Of a stretch of 64,000 bases of DNA, positions 10,406 through 25,300 are shown in pieces (position 1 is the stretch's first letter; each line of letters begins with the position of its first letter). Below the pieces are notes generated by a model that had not been told where the DNA came from, did no database searches, and saw only the letters and a program-made list of their open reading frames with translations. Position numbers and translations under genes: made by a program. Source of the DNA: Rostratula benghalensis (Eukaryota; Chordata; Aves; Charadriiformes; Rostratulidae). Where the stretch lies: assembly GCA_013399305.1 (NCBI GenBank), contig VXAI01000376.1, positions 1 to 64,000 on the forward strand, in the 5' to 3' direction.

Positions 10406-13400
10406 ACAATCCTGCTGCATGGCCCAAAGTACATTTTCCATGTACGGAAGAAAAAGACAAAGCAAAAAGACAAAGAGCATGTGGGCTGAAGACCATTTCT
10501 ACAGGTGCACTTTCAGAATAAGTTGCAAGTCTTGTCTTTGAATTTTCCCCAAACTGAAAGACAATTTGGTCACCCAGGGTTTTGTGATTGACTCAAATTT
10601 AGAAATGGGGCCATATTTCTTCATTTTGTCCTAGAATTGGTTTATACATTACATTTTAAGAATACCTACATATCCTGGCATATCCGTTATTTTCTACTCA
10701 TTTGAGACATATCCAGGAAACAAGACTGATCACAATAAATAAATAAATGCTCAAATGACCCAATATGCAGGCTAAGTGATATAAATTTTTCTTTCAAAAA
10801 CACATTAATGAAGCAACAGCTTGCACTATTACTAAAGTGCTTTGGTTATGAGCAATTAAATAGCCATGACAGAATAACAGCCTCATTAGGGAACTGAGAC
10901 ATCTTAGAGACCAGAAAGAACATAGGTGCAACTGCTACACTGACATAAAGGAAGTAACATGGATGCAAAAATACTGCAGGACAGTCAGCAAGCAACCAGG
11001 GTCCAGAGAGGCATTCTCAGAGGTCTCTAAAGCATAGATATGGTCACACAGCATTGTGCTCAACCACTTCCTTGGACCACAATAAGTGGTTTTGGGGATG
11101 TCCTCAGCTGTGACTAGGAGGGGTGGACTAGTCAAACAAGAAAATCTCACATGAGAGCTTAAAATAAAATGGTCTATAGAAAAATCAATCACAGTCCCAG
11201 TGTCTGTGTAAGGCAGGACCTTCCCCCTTCTCTTGCCCTCCACAGAATTAGCTTAATATGTAGCAGCACGGTCCGGTGTAGAAAATTCTCCTCATCTCAA
11301 GCAGTAAAGGTCTGCACATTACTCTGTCCTTCTTTAGGTGTGCCTTTGTATGGGTTGGCTGCAGATGGCAGGCTGTTCCCCAGCTGTGCAACGCTGTGTT
11401 GGTCTCATGGAAGGTGAAAATCCCTCAATTTATGGCACAGTAAAAAGGGCATTTCTCTCCTGCTTCCAAGCCCTTTTGAGGAACAGTGAATGATACCGGG
11501 TACAGATGTTAACCTGCTAATCTGGGTGTGATGAAAAGCATCATAGAGCCAGTATCCTGTCAACTGGGTCACCCACAGCCAAACTTCACAGCATGTTTCT
11601 GCAGCCCCACCAGCTGCACTACTGTGTGCCTTATTCCACCCCCTGGATGACAGATACAACCACTGTGTAGACTAGGGACAGAAGAAAACCTTTTATTCGA
11701 GTGCTTGGTGGTCCATCCCTGAGGAAAAGGTGAGTATGAAGCACTGCACAGTTTTTCCTCAGGATCTTCTGGTGTGCATGATTAAGGCAAAAGTCTACTA
11801 GCATCCCTTTGGGAAGGACAATCAGTCCCAAGAATTTTCTGTCACTACTGTTGATCTGTACTCCTCTGTGAAATACTGGAGAGCCAGAAGAGGTTAACCT
11901 GTCAGATTTTAGCCAGAAGGCTGTGAATCCCAAGTTCTGGTTCCCTGTGCCTCCAAAGACTGGTCCCAGGGACTATGGGGCTCCAGTAGCCCCAAGAAAA
12001 TCCTTTGTCACTGGTATGAAAGGAGCAAATGTTGTTGGTAGCCAACAACAACCCACAAAACTGCACAATTAAATAAGTAACACAAAACATCTCCTGAAGG
12101 CTGAACAATTGCTTTTATGCATGAGGAAAAGAATTTTTAGCACTTCTGGAAACAGTCAGTTAAGTAGAAGCTGAAGAAAATGAGTAATTCCTGAAAGTAC
12201 TTAGGTGACCTGAGCCTTGACAACAACAATTTGGCATGGAATCTGGTAGCAGACTGGGTTACTGCAAATTCTTGTTATGGCAACCTCTCTCATCACATCA
12301 AAGCTGTGGACACCTTCTCTAACTAAAAAAGAGACACATGAAAACGAAGGCGGTCATTGGTTGAGCAAATTGCAACCTGTCCTCTATTTCCTTTATAATT
12401 TTTTTTGATTCATTAGTCCATTTGACCATTTCTGGAGCCTTGCCTGTCAACTCTTACCTGAAACTTCTGAGCAGCCAATGACTTGTCGAATCATCATCTA
12501 AAAAAAGCAATCTCCTTTTTCCTGCTGTTTTCCAAGAAAGGGACCTTTTAGCATACTCTTTGCACACAGCAGCAATTAGAGCTGCTCACATTTTCTATTA
12601 ATTTTATGTTTGCTTAGAACATTTTCCACCAGCAAATGTCATTTAATCAAAGAGAAAGCTTGGCTGCAGGAAGATGCTGGTTTAAAGGACATTTTATAAT
12701 TGAGAAAATAAAAAGCTAAACCCTCTCACAATGGCAGAATATTCCACACTGACTTTTTTGAGATGTAACACAGACTATTTTCTTTTGAAATTTTTTTGTC
12801 TCTAAAATATTTGATACTGATCAGACTGCAGTACAGCTGGCAAGAGCACATCTTGAATTTCCTTTTAATTGAAACTTTGTTTGACAGATACAAACTGAAA
12901 TTATTGAAAAAAAATTGTTTATATTTTTTTTTGAGAGAAAGAACTGCCAAAATACAATATTTTGTTCTGTTTCAAGTCAGAGAGAGATGTTCAAATTGTG
13001 ATATTACCTACCACACAGGAAGTCCCATTCCTAGATTTTTATACTTCATTGTTCCATAGAGAAATTCTCCCTGACCCCATCAGGAATACCCTTGGAAGCA
13101 CATACTCCTCTTTTTCCGCAGTGAAAATCATGATCCTAGAGCTGAGGGGTTAGACAGTCCATCAGACTGAGACACAGATGCTCTCCTGATATAGTCAGGC
13201 AGAAAGAGGACAGGTAAACCATCCTGAACCAACGTGCCAAGAAAGCAGAGCATATCTCAAGTCATCTACGGCAGGTCATGGGTGTGCTGTGTCCTCTGCT
13301 CAGCAGGGACGTGAAGCTGGGTTTCTGTTATGGCCAGCTGCAAAGGCAGACCTGGCTGCTTTGACCCTCCTTGTGCCACCAAGGTGCAGGCCTAATACCT

Positions 13401-16189
13401 CACATTGTGCAATAAACTGCGGAAGGAAAGCAAACACAGCACATCTGGCAGTGGGACAAAGCCACATTGCCTGCACCTGGGTGAGAAACAGGCAAAAACC
13501 TGGGAGGGAAAGAGCAAGAAATGGCGTGAGCTTCTCAGTCAGTGGAAGATGTGTACAGGAAATCAGGCTACTTTCAACCTAAAACACACCTTGAGGGAGC
13601 ATCAGCTGACTGCATTCATCAGCAGTGTGACAGAAGGACTGAGAAGCCTCTACATACCAGGATTTGGCCTCTACCACCTATGTCTCCAGGAGTGTTTACT
13701 TCTGCCTGGGAAAGACTCCCAGTGCATACAACGGCAGAGCCTATTTGCTTACTATCATATACCTTCCAGAACTTTCTCCTACTTCAAAGACTCCCCAGGT
13801 TTGAAGGGGAGGATCTAACCCTGCCAGAAGAAGCCCAAGAGCCATCTGTAGGGAGAAAAGGCTCTAAGCTGAATCCTTTGGTTATGTCTTTCTCATCTAC
13901 TCATTTCCCCTCACAGAAGCTGTTCCCACATCTCTGGAGCAAAAACAGAAGCTCAGCGAAACAAAACCTCAATGCTCTTTGATAGGGGTCATGCTGGTTG
14001 GAGCTGGAGCCTCACGGCACCAAGTATACAATGGAGAAGCTCCATTCTGGTGTTCTCAGAACAGGTCTCAAGACACACACTCTCTCTGTGCAGCCCACAC
14101 TGTCCAAGACCCTAACTCCTATCCAGCCCTGACATAATCTTCTTTTGAAGGCTATACACAATGCCCTTAGCTGATCTGACTTTGCAAGGTCAATAGGCAG
14201 CAAACTTTTTCCTGCCTTCGAGATCTCACCAGACCCTGAACTCCAAACACTTGCAGCTGTTTGCTTAGCTCTCATGTTGCTCAGGAGCTAGTTCAGCATC
14301 CCTGGAGCTGAGATGAAGATCACAGCTGTATTGCCACCACCTACACTGCAGCAGAATATTGAACCCCTGTTGGACTCGTTGAGGGGAAGGGATTCCTGAC
14401 AAACAGCTTCATCCCAGGAGGGATAGTCTCGGCTGACTTGTGCAGTAAGTCACGGATAGAAATCAGTGCCTCCTGAGGGCAATCCAGAGCAAGAGATTAG
14501 CGCTCTGAATTAAGTGTTGGAGGGCTGTGATTCTCTGTTGGCTAGAGAGGAAGCCTTGGGAGGCATATTCTAGAGTGCTCAAGTAGGATTCTGTGCGTCT
14601 GCACCACCAAGAGATACTTACTCTCACTTCCTTTGACCTGTGCTGTAGTCCTTCCCAAGTCCCGTGCCCAGGTCTGTTTTTAGATGCTCTTCCCACCATA
14701 TCTGCCTGGGTCTTCCTATTCCAGCCTTTTCTGCAGCTCAAAGTTGCCTCTGCAGCGCTGCAGTTACCTGGAAATTAGTGGGTGCAACTGGTTAAGAACC
14801 CATTCCCCAACTCACCAAGCCAAGGTGCTGATGGCACACGGAGGAAGGCACTGAACTGCCATCATCACTTGCCATCATTCAAAGGATTGTCAGCTGGGAG
14901 GCCACCTAGGGAGGTCCCTTTGGCTGAAGGTGCTCTGTGGATGTACTGGCCATTCATTTACTGCAGCACTAGGCGACAGTAAGAGAGGCATTAGGACTTG
15001 GGAGGGATTCAGGGCAGGGTGTGACATGTCAAAGTGGAGTGTATCTTCCAAGAACTGAACTGCAGGGTGATGACTATTGCCCAGAGAAGTTTTTAAAATT
15101 GCATTCTTGTTTTCTTTGGCAGGGGAGTTCTCTTGAAAATCAATTTCTTGTTATTTTCACTACTTCCCTTATACATCAGCACAAATTAGCTTTTCTTCTT
15201 TCTTCCTTGGCTTTCCTCACCACACACACTGTTGGCCAGCTTATTCATCTGGAATCGGCCATTTGCTAACTGCTCTGATTAGAGTTAATTACTAATTATT
15301 TGTATTGCTACAACCCTGATGTTATATGCACCATGGGAATACAATTTAATTACAGCATAATAGCAATCAGATGCATAAATTAAAATGTTCACATTTTAAT
15401 ACAAGTCCATTTTCTAGTTTCACTTATATGAGCTGCCAAGCTTGGAGGAGAAAAAAGCTGTTGGTCCATACTTTAGCACAGTGACAGATGGGCATTTTTC
15501 CCAAATCATGGGGAGGAATGGGACTCACAGATCCCGGGTGGGGGTCACCTTTAAGAAAAATACTTTCTGGAAGGATTTTTTAACAAGAAAAGCTGTAATT
15601 TTGCACCATTTAATTTCTACCAGGTCTATCGGCAAATAGTTCAACTACATGATTTAAATCTTCATGTTCACTCTCATCTAGTCAACAGCTGGGTCTTTTG
15701 CTGGAAGCAGAAATGCAAGCCAGTCTCCTCTGGCTTCTCCTTGACATTCAAGATTCTTCATATCCCTGGCATGTATTCCCTCAGCCATTTCTTTCCCAGC
15801 TGAAGAGATCTAGGCAAGTTAGCTGCTGCTTTGTGCACAAGCTGGTCTGTAACTCTGTTTTTCTGAGCCATTTCCAGAGAAGGAAGCAGCACAGCAGGCA
15901 CTATGTAAGTACTACCAACACATACATTACACAAAAGCCAAGAAGCCTCAAGCAAGCCAAGTGTTCCCTGGTGCTTTTAAACTATCACACTTGAGCAGAA
16001 AAAGAGAAAACCTGGGACACATTTGGGGTATGTGTGTCTTATCTGTATTTATATATATAAACCTACTAAGAGGGAGGGAAAGAAGATGAGGTAGCCAGGT
16101 TCTTCTCGAGAGTGAGAACTGGGAGGACCAGACAAAATGGGCACTGGTTAAAAAAACACATGATTTTTTTCAGCTGCCTATGGGAAAAC
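10406..16189. other. Intergenic DNA, no gene recognised
   Basis: No exon or repeat is recognised with confidence. A short (AAAT)n run lies near 10735-10748. Open frames at 13289-13982 (+, up to 146 codons, three overlapping frames) and 11631-11933 (-) show no domain. An AT-rich, homeobox-site-rich stretch lies at 15270-15420. Confidence 0.55.
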
Positions 16190-16372
16190 AACTTTTTCCT
16201 GTCATAACCCTGTCACAGGTTGCCCAAGGAGGTTGCCTTGGAGACACTCAGAACCCAAGGGGAGAAGGTCCTGGGCAACCTGCTGCAGGTGAACCCGCCT
16301 GAGCAGGCAGATTGAATCAGATGACCTGCACAGGTTCATCCCAAGCCCAGCCATTCTGTGTGATTCTATGTG
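16190..16372 (+). mobile_element. CR1 LINE 3' end fragment
   Basis: The fragment has the CR1 tail order: CACAGGTTGCCCAAGGAGG, a TTGGAGACACTCAGAACCC block, GGTCCTGGGCAACCTGCTGC, TGAGCAGGCAG, AATCAGATGACCTGC and the terminal CATTCTGTGTGATTCTATGT repeat. It is short, 5'-truncated and diverged. Confidence 0.85.
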
Positions 16373-19300
16373 TTGGTTTGACTCTTAAAGCTTCTGAACT
16401 CAGGTCAGATGCCCTAGATTCTGGGACAAAGGATGATCCAAAACTCCCCACTGAGGTCTTGTCACAAAACCGCAGCTCTCCAATCCATAATAGCCTATTG
16501 CAGACACAGTCAGAAGCAAGAAAACCTCTTTTTATTGTGAACATCAAGTCCAGGAGCCCAGGAGTCACAGGGGTTCAGCCATGAATAGGAAATCGGCACC
16601 TATAATGCCAGGGTTAGAAGGCACTGACAAACTCACAAAAAAAGAGACGTGACTTGATTCCCCCTTCTTTGGGAAAACACAACGGACCAGCTTTTTTCCC
16701 TGGAAATGAGCACTGTGGCTAAAGACGTGCTCCTCTTGGCGGACACCAGCCAAGATGGGGGAATGTCTCTGGCACACATGCTGTGACAGTTTTCAATCCC
16801 TAAGATGGGGGAATCAAGGCATTCCCAACAGGAAGAAAATTTGCTGGTTTTCCTGAAGGAGGGGAGGAACCCCCAGCCCTAAAGAGCCATTCCATATCCT
16901 CTTGAGAGCCACACAGAAATGGAATGTATGGTGAGCATAGACAGCCTGTGGAGCACTCACATCCATGGGGCAGCACAGAGGGTATTAAGGTTTTATCACA
17001 CTTGGGTGCTAAGGCTTTATTCTTGGCATACCCAGCTGGAGGAGTGCCAGAAAGGAGTCCTTCCCAGTTACCAGTGACCTTCACCCAATGCGTGTCCAAC
17101 ACAACCAGAGATGGGTGTGCATGGCCCTCTCCATGGCAAAAAAGAAAGGCTCCAAAGTCAGGTTTTCATGCCATGTGCTTGGTTTAACTGATGGCACTGA
17201 TCAATGTTTTGATTAAGGGCATTAAAAAGGCAAAAATATAAGTGACTAAGGGCATTTAAAAACAGCCCTTTTCAGGAAAATGCAGGAAATCAGAGACATT
17301 TACAAAAGTACTTTTTTGGCTATTTTCCAAGAGGAAAAAGTATGGGGTCCAGTGGTTAATGCTTCAAGAGAAATTCAACACTTTGTGAAAAGGGGTATAA
17401 AATCACTCTTCTGGGCAATAAGTCACAGGACAGCCTGTGAGGGTCTCCAGGATTCCAGTTTTCCCACAGTTCTGACTGCTAGGCCTGTTGCCTGTTCCAT
17501 CCTTGGGAAGGACACCAATACTGAGAAAGCCCGTGAAAGAGGCAGGGAGCCACGCTCTTCTCCAGAGATTTGCCAGAAACTCTCTAGAGCATTCCTTGTC
17601 CAGCCAGCCCATGAAATGCTCTGTGTGACAATGGAATGTGCCTATTGGTCCAGTGTATGAAGCTCTGCAGGGCTGCAATCAGGGTTCCTTTGACCTACCA
17701 GCCTCCGGTATCCCCTCCTAGGACTGGGGGGAGGTTTCACATAGGTCCCCTGACACATCCTGTAGCCCCACTCAAGGCCTCACGCCTCAGACAGTGCTTG
17801 CAAAGCGTGTTTCCGTCCTGCTGGAAAGGACTGAATTTCAATTAAATGCCCCTGGGCAGTATGGAACTAAGCAAACCTTTTTGTGCAAGTCACATTGCAG
17901 TCCATGTGTGTGATTCCCGTCCTGGGGGGAAACTGAGGACATGAGGTGTCCTAGTTTGGGAACTGGCCTTTCTCTCTACAAGCAACTCCAGTTCCCTGCT
18001 TCTTCCTTTGTCTCCTCCAGCCTGATGATTTCCACTGCCGCCTTCTACCTATTGTACATTATGTGTCTCTATCACAGCTATTACTACAGTGATGCAGCAC
18101 TAAAAATCATACCAAAATTCAGATTGCTGGTAAAGAAGAAGGACAGAGGAAAACAAAAGTTCTGTTTTGAAAGAAATACCTTTTTGACTTTTATTGCTAC
18201 CGGTGGATGGGAAAAATGGGGAAAAAATTCAGCCACAAAGGCTTGGCTATTACTCTGAGCTTGTAATTCACGGCTGTTCTGGAATGTCTTACAGTGATAG
18301 AAGATTTTTAAATTAAAACTGGCTTCCGACTCCCCTAGAAATTATTTTTTGTTTATTTTGATGCCATCAAACCTAAAATGGTTTTGGATGCTTTGTTTAA
18401 TTTTCCTCTAAAAAAAACACAACAAAAGAAAAAAAAAGTGACAGTCACAAAAGCCTTTTGTATCACTAAAAATGTATCCTCCCCCTCAACATACACAGCA
18501 AGAAAGCAGTTTTGCCTAGCTTTACTGGTTGCGACAGCCCTCAAAGAGCTGAGCTCTGCACTGTTTCTTTCTGTTTTGTGCCTGTCGGAACCAGAAGAGC
18601 CAAGGGACTGCTAAGGGGGCTGATTGGGATGAGAGGAGAAACCTGCAGCTGAATTCACAGTCAAGCATGGGCTTTCTAAATGTAAGCCCAGGAGGGAAAC
18701 CAGAGCACTGGTCTCTCTTCCAGCTGTCAACTTTGACGAGCCTTTGTGTCTCTCTATAACAGATACCACAGCTCAATACTGTGTGGTGTTAGCATCTCAG
18801 ATAGCAGACCGCAAGATATTTATGGAACAGATGGTGAACAAGTTGTTTCCTGCTCATGTTCTTCCAGTAGCCATGGTTTTACCGGACTCCAACGTGTTTC
18901 CTATCCCTGGGCGCTACTGGGACAGCTAAGAATCTGTCTCCAGAAGACCACCCCACCTCAGTACTGCAGTGATTCCAGGCAGCTCTGTGCTCGCACAGTT
19001 GCTCCAGTACAACCAAATTCTTTAAGAATAAGTCCCACTTGAGGAAGAGAGAATGATCTTGTCTTTAAGGGCTAGTGACAGCTCTGATTTACGCCCAAAT
19101 CCGCCTTCATCGCAGTGTCACCTGTTTAACATGGTCTCCACTCATCAGCTCAGTCCAGGTCCTGTCTCTTTCCAGCAAGGAAGCTGAAGGTGGTCAGTGG
19201 CTGGTCAAGTTACAGACCACAGAAAATAGTAGCCCACAGCTATTCCACTATCTCTTAGCAGGATACTAAAATGGATGGATTAAAAACTTATTCTTCTGAG

Positions 19301-22300
19301 AAAGAACGTAATGAGAACCGAAAATGGCATTGCCTGAATCTATTCTTCTGATAAAAGTTGCAATGAGAAATACAAGAGCTGTCATGGTTGCAGTGTTAAT
19401 GCTGCAGATGTGTCCTCCTTGTTCTTGTCAGTATTAATGAAGAGAAAGAAAATGGAAGTTGCTTCTTCTTTGGAGCAAAACAAGTTTTTGGTTTGTTTGG
19501 CCATGAAGAAAATGTAAATATCTACAGATTTCTTCCCACAGAACTGTGGAAATGCTTCAGCAGAACAGCTGAAAGCCACTGATGTGAAATACAAACTCCA
19601 AAGAGAAGGTGTGGAGCATACATTGAGTCTACCTGAGAAGCACTCTGTTATGAAAACAGAATATTTCCTCATCATCTTCTATTTGGCTGGAAAGCCATTT
19701 GCCACTCAGCAGTATTTAAATGGTCACCCGTCCTGCTTAGCCAGAGAGCTCATGGCTTGGGTTTTTCCTGCTGTTCTTGGGTTACATGAGCCACTCAAGC
19801 ACAGCAGTTCAGAAAGGGATCCATTTGCTGCCATCTCTCATTGGCCTCAGGGAGGAGGATAAACACTTGCTGTGTTTTCTCTCCTGCAAGCCAGAGGTGG
19901 GGAGAAGTATGTTTGTGAAGGAAACCAAGCAGCACTTCCCACCCCTGCCTGAGGAAGGGGTGAAGAGGAGGTTCTGAGAGTCATGGTCACAGGATGATAA
20001 AGACTAAAAAAGGAAAGGGGAGGAGAGGGACCAAGGGCACAGCCTGCAGTCTATCCTTGGGACAAGCACCTTGGTGCCTTTAAACCCTCCAGAGACCCTC
20101 AGTGGGGCTTGTACCAGTTTCATGCTCCTGCCACCAACCTGAAGTACTAGAGGCTCTCCACAGTTGTCTCATTTTGGATGAGGCACTAAAACACACCAAG
20201 GCTGCTAAAAGCCCTGCATATCAATCCCCTTTCTCTGGCACCTGCTCTCTTCCCTGCCTTTTATCTCTTGCCTTCCTACTGCCAACCCCAGACCCATAGC
20301 ATTGGTGCTCTGCTGCACACCCACCTGTGAGCAACACATGCCAGACATAAGAAATGACTCTTTGCCTCTGGGTTTGGATCCAGTCACTCAAGAAAACAAG
20401 TTATCATTATTCAGGAAATGCAATCAAACAAACAAGGAAGGCTGAAGACAGTCAAATAATAGCAGGGCTCCAGGAATTTTGAGTAAACCACCAAGTACCA
20501 TACACAGGGAGAGCTGTCTTTCTCTCCAGCCATCAGCTCTGTGACAAAAACTTCACAGAGATTCTGACCATCCTTATATTCTGCATTCTGTAAATGCCAA
20601 AGCTAAAACAACTCACACTAGCAGAAGACTTGGAAATGCTCAGGTTTATTTCCATGCATTTGTGCTCAGTGTTTTTACTCTGTAAGATAATGGCTATTCA
20701 TCCCAACACTATTTCGTAAAAATCCAGTCTTATCCAGGCAATCTTATCTCCAAGGATATGTAGGGGTTTGTTTGAATATGATAAAGCTACAGAGAAATTG
20801 ATTTATTCTCTTGAAGTAGTTTCTCTTTCTGTGTATATATGTATGGTAATATATATATATGTATTTTAGATAATGAAACAAAAAAGTATAAAGTTAGTTT
20901 AAAAATTCAGCTAACAGCATTATGTGGTTTTATGCAGAGACAGAGCTTTTCAGCTCCTGCTAATTAGCATATCTCTGACTGATGGAGCAGTTTAAACTGG
21001 CTGAAAAACTAGCCTAAAAAGTGGCATTTAATTTTCTAACTTAATTTCAAGCTAAAATTGGACTCTCTGTTATGTTATTTTATTTTATTTTTAAATAATA
21101 AAGAAGTCTTAAGGAGACATATTTTCAAAAATTTCTCTCTGATAAAGTTCCTGAGACCAGGAGGATTTGCTTTATCCTGATTTCTTCATGCTTTTCTTCT
21201 TAAAGGAAAAAAAACCCAAAACACAGGGAAATTAAATTATTGAAGATACGGCTTGAAGTGAAGATGAACATGCATCAAAAGCCAAACAAAATAAGTAGAG
21301 TATGGCAAAGGAACTGTGAAAGTTGCGGTCCACAGATCCTTAAAATAATAACTAAAAAAAATAGAAATTTTTACATCCTTACCTATTTCTTCTCCATCAT
21401 TTATGTGGTGTTCCTTTATGCCCAAAAGTTATCCTTCTCAAAAGCCTGCCAAAATAACTTATTTTCCTAACTTCCACCAAGCTTTCTCCAACCTTGAAGC
21501 TGCCAAGTAATCCTGTTCTCAGATAAATTTTCAAAGTCTAGATACTTGAAATTATACAGTTCACCATTATTTTCTTGGAAAACTTCAAGCTGCATGAAAA
21601 TCTGCAAAACCCTCCAGGAATTCAAACTCATAGAGGGGAGTGTGGACTGAAGACCCCACAAAGTTTTGAGTGCTTAGTGCTCTGTATATGTTTAGGAGAG
21701 ACTGTAGCTTCCTCTAAATAGAGAGGAAAAGCAAAATAGTGATGGATCCAAGGATTTAATAGCCCAGCATTGTAGACAGTGTTTGGAGGCACCAGTCACA
21801 GATACATTTTTCAGAAACAAAAAAATTTGAAACTGAAGCCTCAGTCTCAGGAGTCTGGAAAACAGAGAGACTGCAAAGTCACCCAGACCCTGCTGTAAAA
21901 CATCACCCTAAAGTTCCTCCCCTGTTTTACTACTCATATAACACAAACAAACACGCTGTGAGGACTTCCTGTCAAAACAATTCTGCTTTAAAAAACAATA
22001 AAATGTATCATGAACACACTCATATTCTCACACCATTCTTTGATGAAAGGTCATAAAGCTCCAGTTGAGCAAATTCAATTGAGGACTTGCTCCACTACCT
22101 AGTTTCTCAGGACTGCTGCCAAGAAAACCAGCACACCTGCAGTTGTTTTGGTTAAACCATGCCTTTCTGATGCCAAGAGACATGGCAAATTAGCTAACCC
22201 TCATTCAGAGAAAATTTATATCAATTTTCCATCTCCAATGAGACCTGTGTGAGAAGTTCCAACTAGGTGACAAGGGTGTTTGGCTGATAAATATCCTGAG

Positions 22301-25300
22301 AGGATAAGGGCTAAATGGAGCTGGCTCAGGCACCAGGTGAGGTGGTGGGGATATCTTTGCTAACACAGTCTACCTGGAGTCCTGCTGGCCTTTCACCCTG
22401 GTTGTACAGCTGGCACAAATGAACACAGCAAGAAGCAGACCCTGTGTCAGCGCCACTAAAACAGACAAAACACTTAAAAGATAATAGTAACTGTGCACCA
22501 GCAGCGGTGCAGAACTGCAGTATAAGCACGTGGGGAAAGAGGAATGATCCCAAGCAAGGACCTTCTCCAGGTGGTAGACCTGGTATAAATACTACAGGCA
22601 TCTAACTATTTATATTGACATGGTTATCAGCATAAAACACAGCTTGATTGCTGCAGGCCTCCCCCCACTGCCTGAGAGCTAAGGAGAAAAGCTGTGTCCT
22701 GTGTGGGGTGACACCCAGCTCTGAGGTACTTGTCCACTGGCTGGCTGAAGACAGGCACAAAGCATTTAACAACAGAGATGAGTAGTGATTTGGAGGATCA
22801 GTCAAGGAATGTGATTCACCTGCAGCTCTGTTTCCTAAATCACTCTTGGGGAAGGTGGCTAAAGTTACAGCTACTGTGTCCAAAAGATGAACAATCAGGA
22901 CTTCTGAGGCTGAACGCAAGTGGTTTCAGAGGTGTTACCCACAAGCATCAGTCTGTTCCCCTCCCTCCAGCTCCCCTCTTTCCATGGGGCAAATTTCTCC
23001 TGACTGGGAGTTCACAAGCCCTTCACGAGGCCAGGGGAGCAACCTGGATGTAGATGGGTACATGACAACAGGTTAAATGGCAGGAGGCACTGCTGACCTG
23101 TGATTTTCAGAAACATCCACAAACAAGAATGAAAATGGATTTTTAAAGCCCTGGGCTGAGGTAGCAGACTCAAACCATGGCACTGTAGTTCCTGCAGAAG
23201 AGGGGAGCATAGCTGGTCTCATGCCTCAGGGGCAGCTGCCCCAATTCCAGCTGCTCTTGGTGGCACATTTTCCTCCTCAAACATTCTCTAGTTCTGGGGT
23301 TTGCAGCTGCTGCTCACACTTGGATGTGTAGGTCATTAAAATTGAGCTCAGCATCATCAATATAAAAACTGTCTGGCAGTAATTTAGGCCATGTTCATCA
23401 GTGGTGGAGAACAATCAGTCACAGTCAAGTTATGTCTCAGGTTATGCAGACTGGGTGTCATCTGTAGTCAAGTGCTTCCTCTCTTCCAGCTTCTCCCTAT
23501 GCCCTGAGGGAAGCTCTGCTGCTTCTCAGCTCCTTGTCACATCTCCTATTTGCTGAAGAGGTCAACTAGGGAGGACTCTGTGCTGACCTCCACTACATCA
23601 CATTCAGCTGCCTCTGACTGATGCAGGGTAAGCCACCCATCACTCCTCACCTGTGAGAAGAGGCAGCTGTGGAGCACAAATTCCTCTCATCCCCCCAAGT
23701 AGCATGGCTGAGGTCACCTGTATAAGACAGACCCTCTCCATTTAAGTTGGCTGAACTTCTTAGAAGGTCTGGAACGCAGCCCACCTGATGAAGTTACAGG
23801 TGATGTTGAGTAACAGAAGTGTTTGACTCCAGCATGAACACCAGTTCCAGAACGAGCACAGCTCTGCTGCAAGATGTTGCCCTCTAACATCTCCTCTACT
23901 CTGAGCCTTTCTCCTTCTCCAGGCCGTGTATCTGGAAATTTTGGCAGACCACTAGCAACAATAAAGGGTTATAGCATACAAGACCATTCCAGTAAATAAG
24001 ACAGGTAAAAAAAAAGACCTCATTTTGGCAAAAAAACCCCCAAACCACAAAGTTCTTCTATGGGAGACAGCCATCTCTGGACAATCTCATGAGTCAATTT
24101 CCACCTCCCTCATAGCATCCTTTCTTTTTGCATCTTTTCCTCTCCTCTGCTTAAAAGATGAACATACCTACCTGCCCTGCAGCCATCACATCTGGTCACG
24201 GGCAACTGCAGGCAGGAACTATAAGGACAGGGTGAAATTTCTCCACTGAAGCAGCTGTGCCGTGCATCAGTATCTGAGCTGCTGCATGAGCCTTCTTCAT
24301 CCTTTAAATGCTGACAGTACACAAGCATTATCCCAACACTGGGGTTTTAGGAGGCTTGGAGAGTAATCAAAAAGGCGAATTTCACAAGTGGTGAAAATAG
24401 CAGATTGGAATAGGTCAGGTCCAGGGAAAGCTAGGAAAAAAGACGTGGTCACAGACGAACTTAAGAAAGTGTATACAGTAATAGAGTGCAAACGGCCTAA
24501 CTGTTACTGCTTATCAAAGCTGTCTTGTATCAAAATGGTGTGCAGTCTGCATTGATCAGGGTATTACTTTTGGACACACTGTGATCTTCCCTGTGCTGAC
24601 ATCATCCAGCAGCCAGGCAGGTAGCAGAGGCATTACAACAGGTAATCTTTATTGATAGCTTTTAGAAGAAGGTCTCTTAAAGGCTGGCTTCCCATTGTCA
24701 CTGCTAATGTGTTGGGTTTGGCTTTTTTCTGGGCAGGTGACAAAGATAAAGATAACAAGAAACTGTATTTAGCACCTTAGTTCCCATCAATGTGAACACC
24801 TTCATCTGGGTTTTTCTGGTTCACCCACTCCAGGAGACTAAAGAGCAGTCCAAAGAAACTGGTGAGCAGTCACATGAGTCATCTATAGTGCAGTAACCAC
24901 TCATCGTCCCCATACCACCCCAAAACCCCTGGGTGCTCAGTGCTAGAAAAACACACCTCTGAATTTCCACAATAGCTGGCTTCAGCTTGGTTCCTTTCCA
25001 TTTTTGGAGAGCATTAAATAGGTCAGATCATGATTCCACCACTTAGCTAAATCAGTCTCCTGATGTGTTTTTTTTGCTTTTCTAAGTTCATAGGTTATGT
25101 GACAAAATCTTACCTCCACTCACAGAGGAAGAGCAGCAGACAGGAAACACCAAATGATACCCTGCTCAAGTTCCTCCCAGGGCTGTCAAAGGAAAGTCAT
25201 CAGCCCCATGGGCTGAGGGGCAACTATCTCTGTGAGTCATGAGAGGGTTTACTGCCTAGGGATATGGAACTCATTAGAAAATGCAGAGAAAGAGCCTTAT

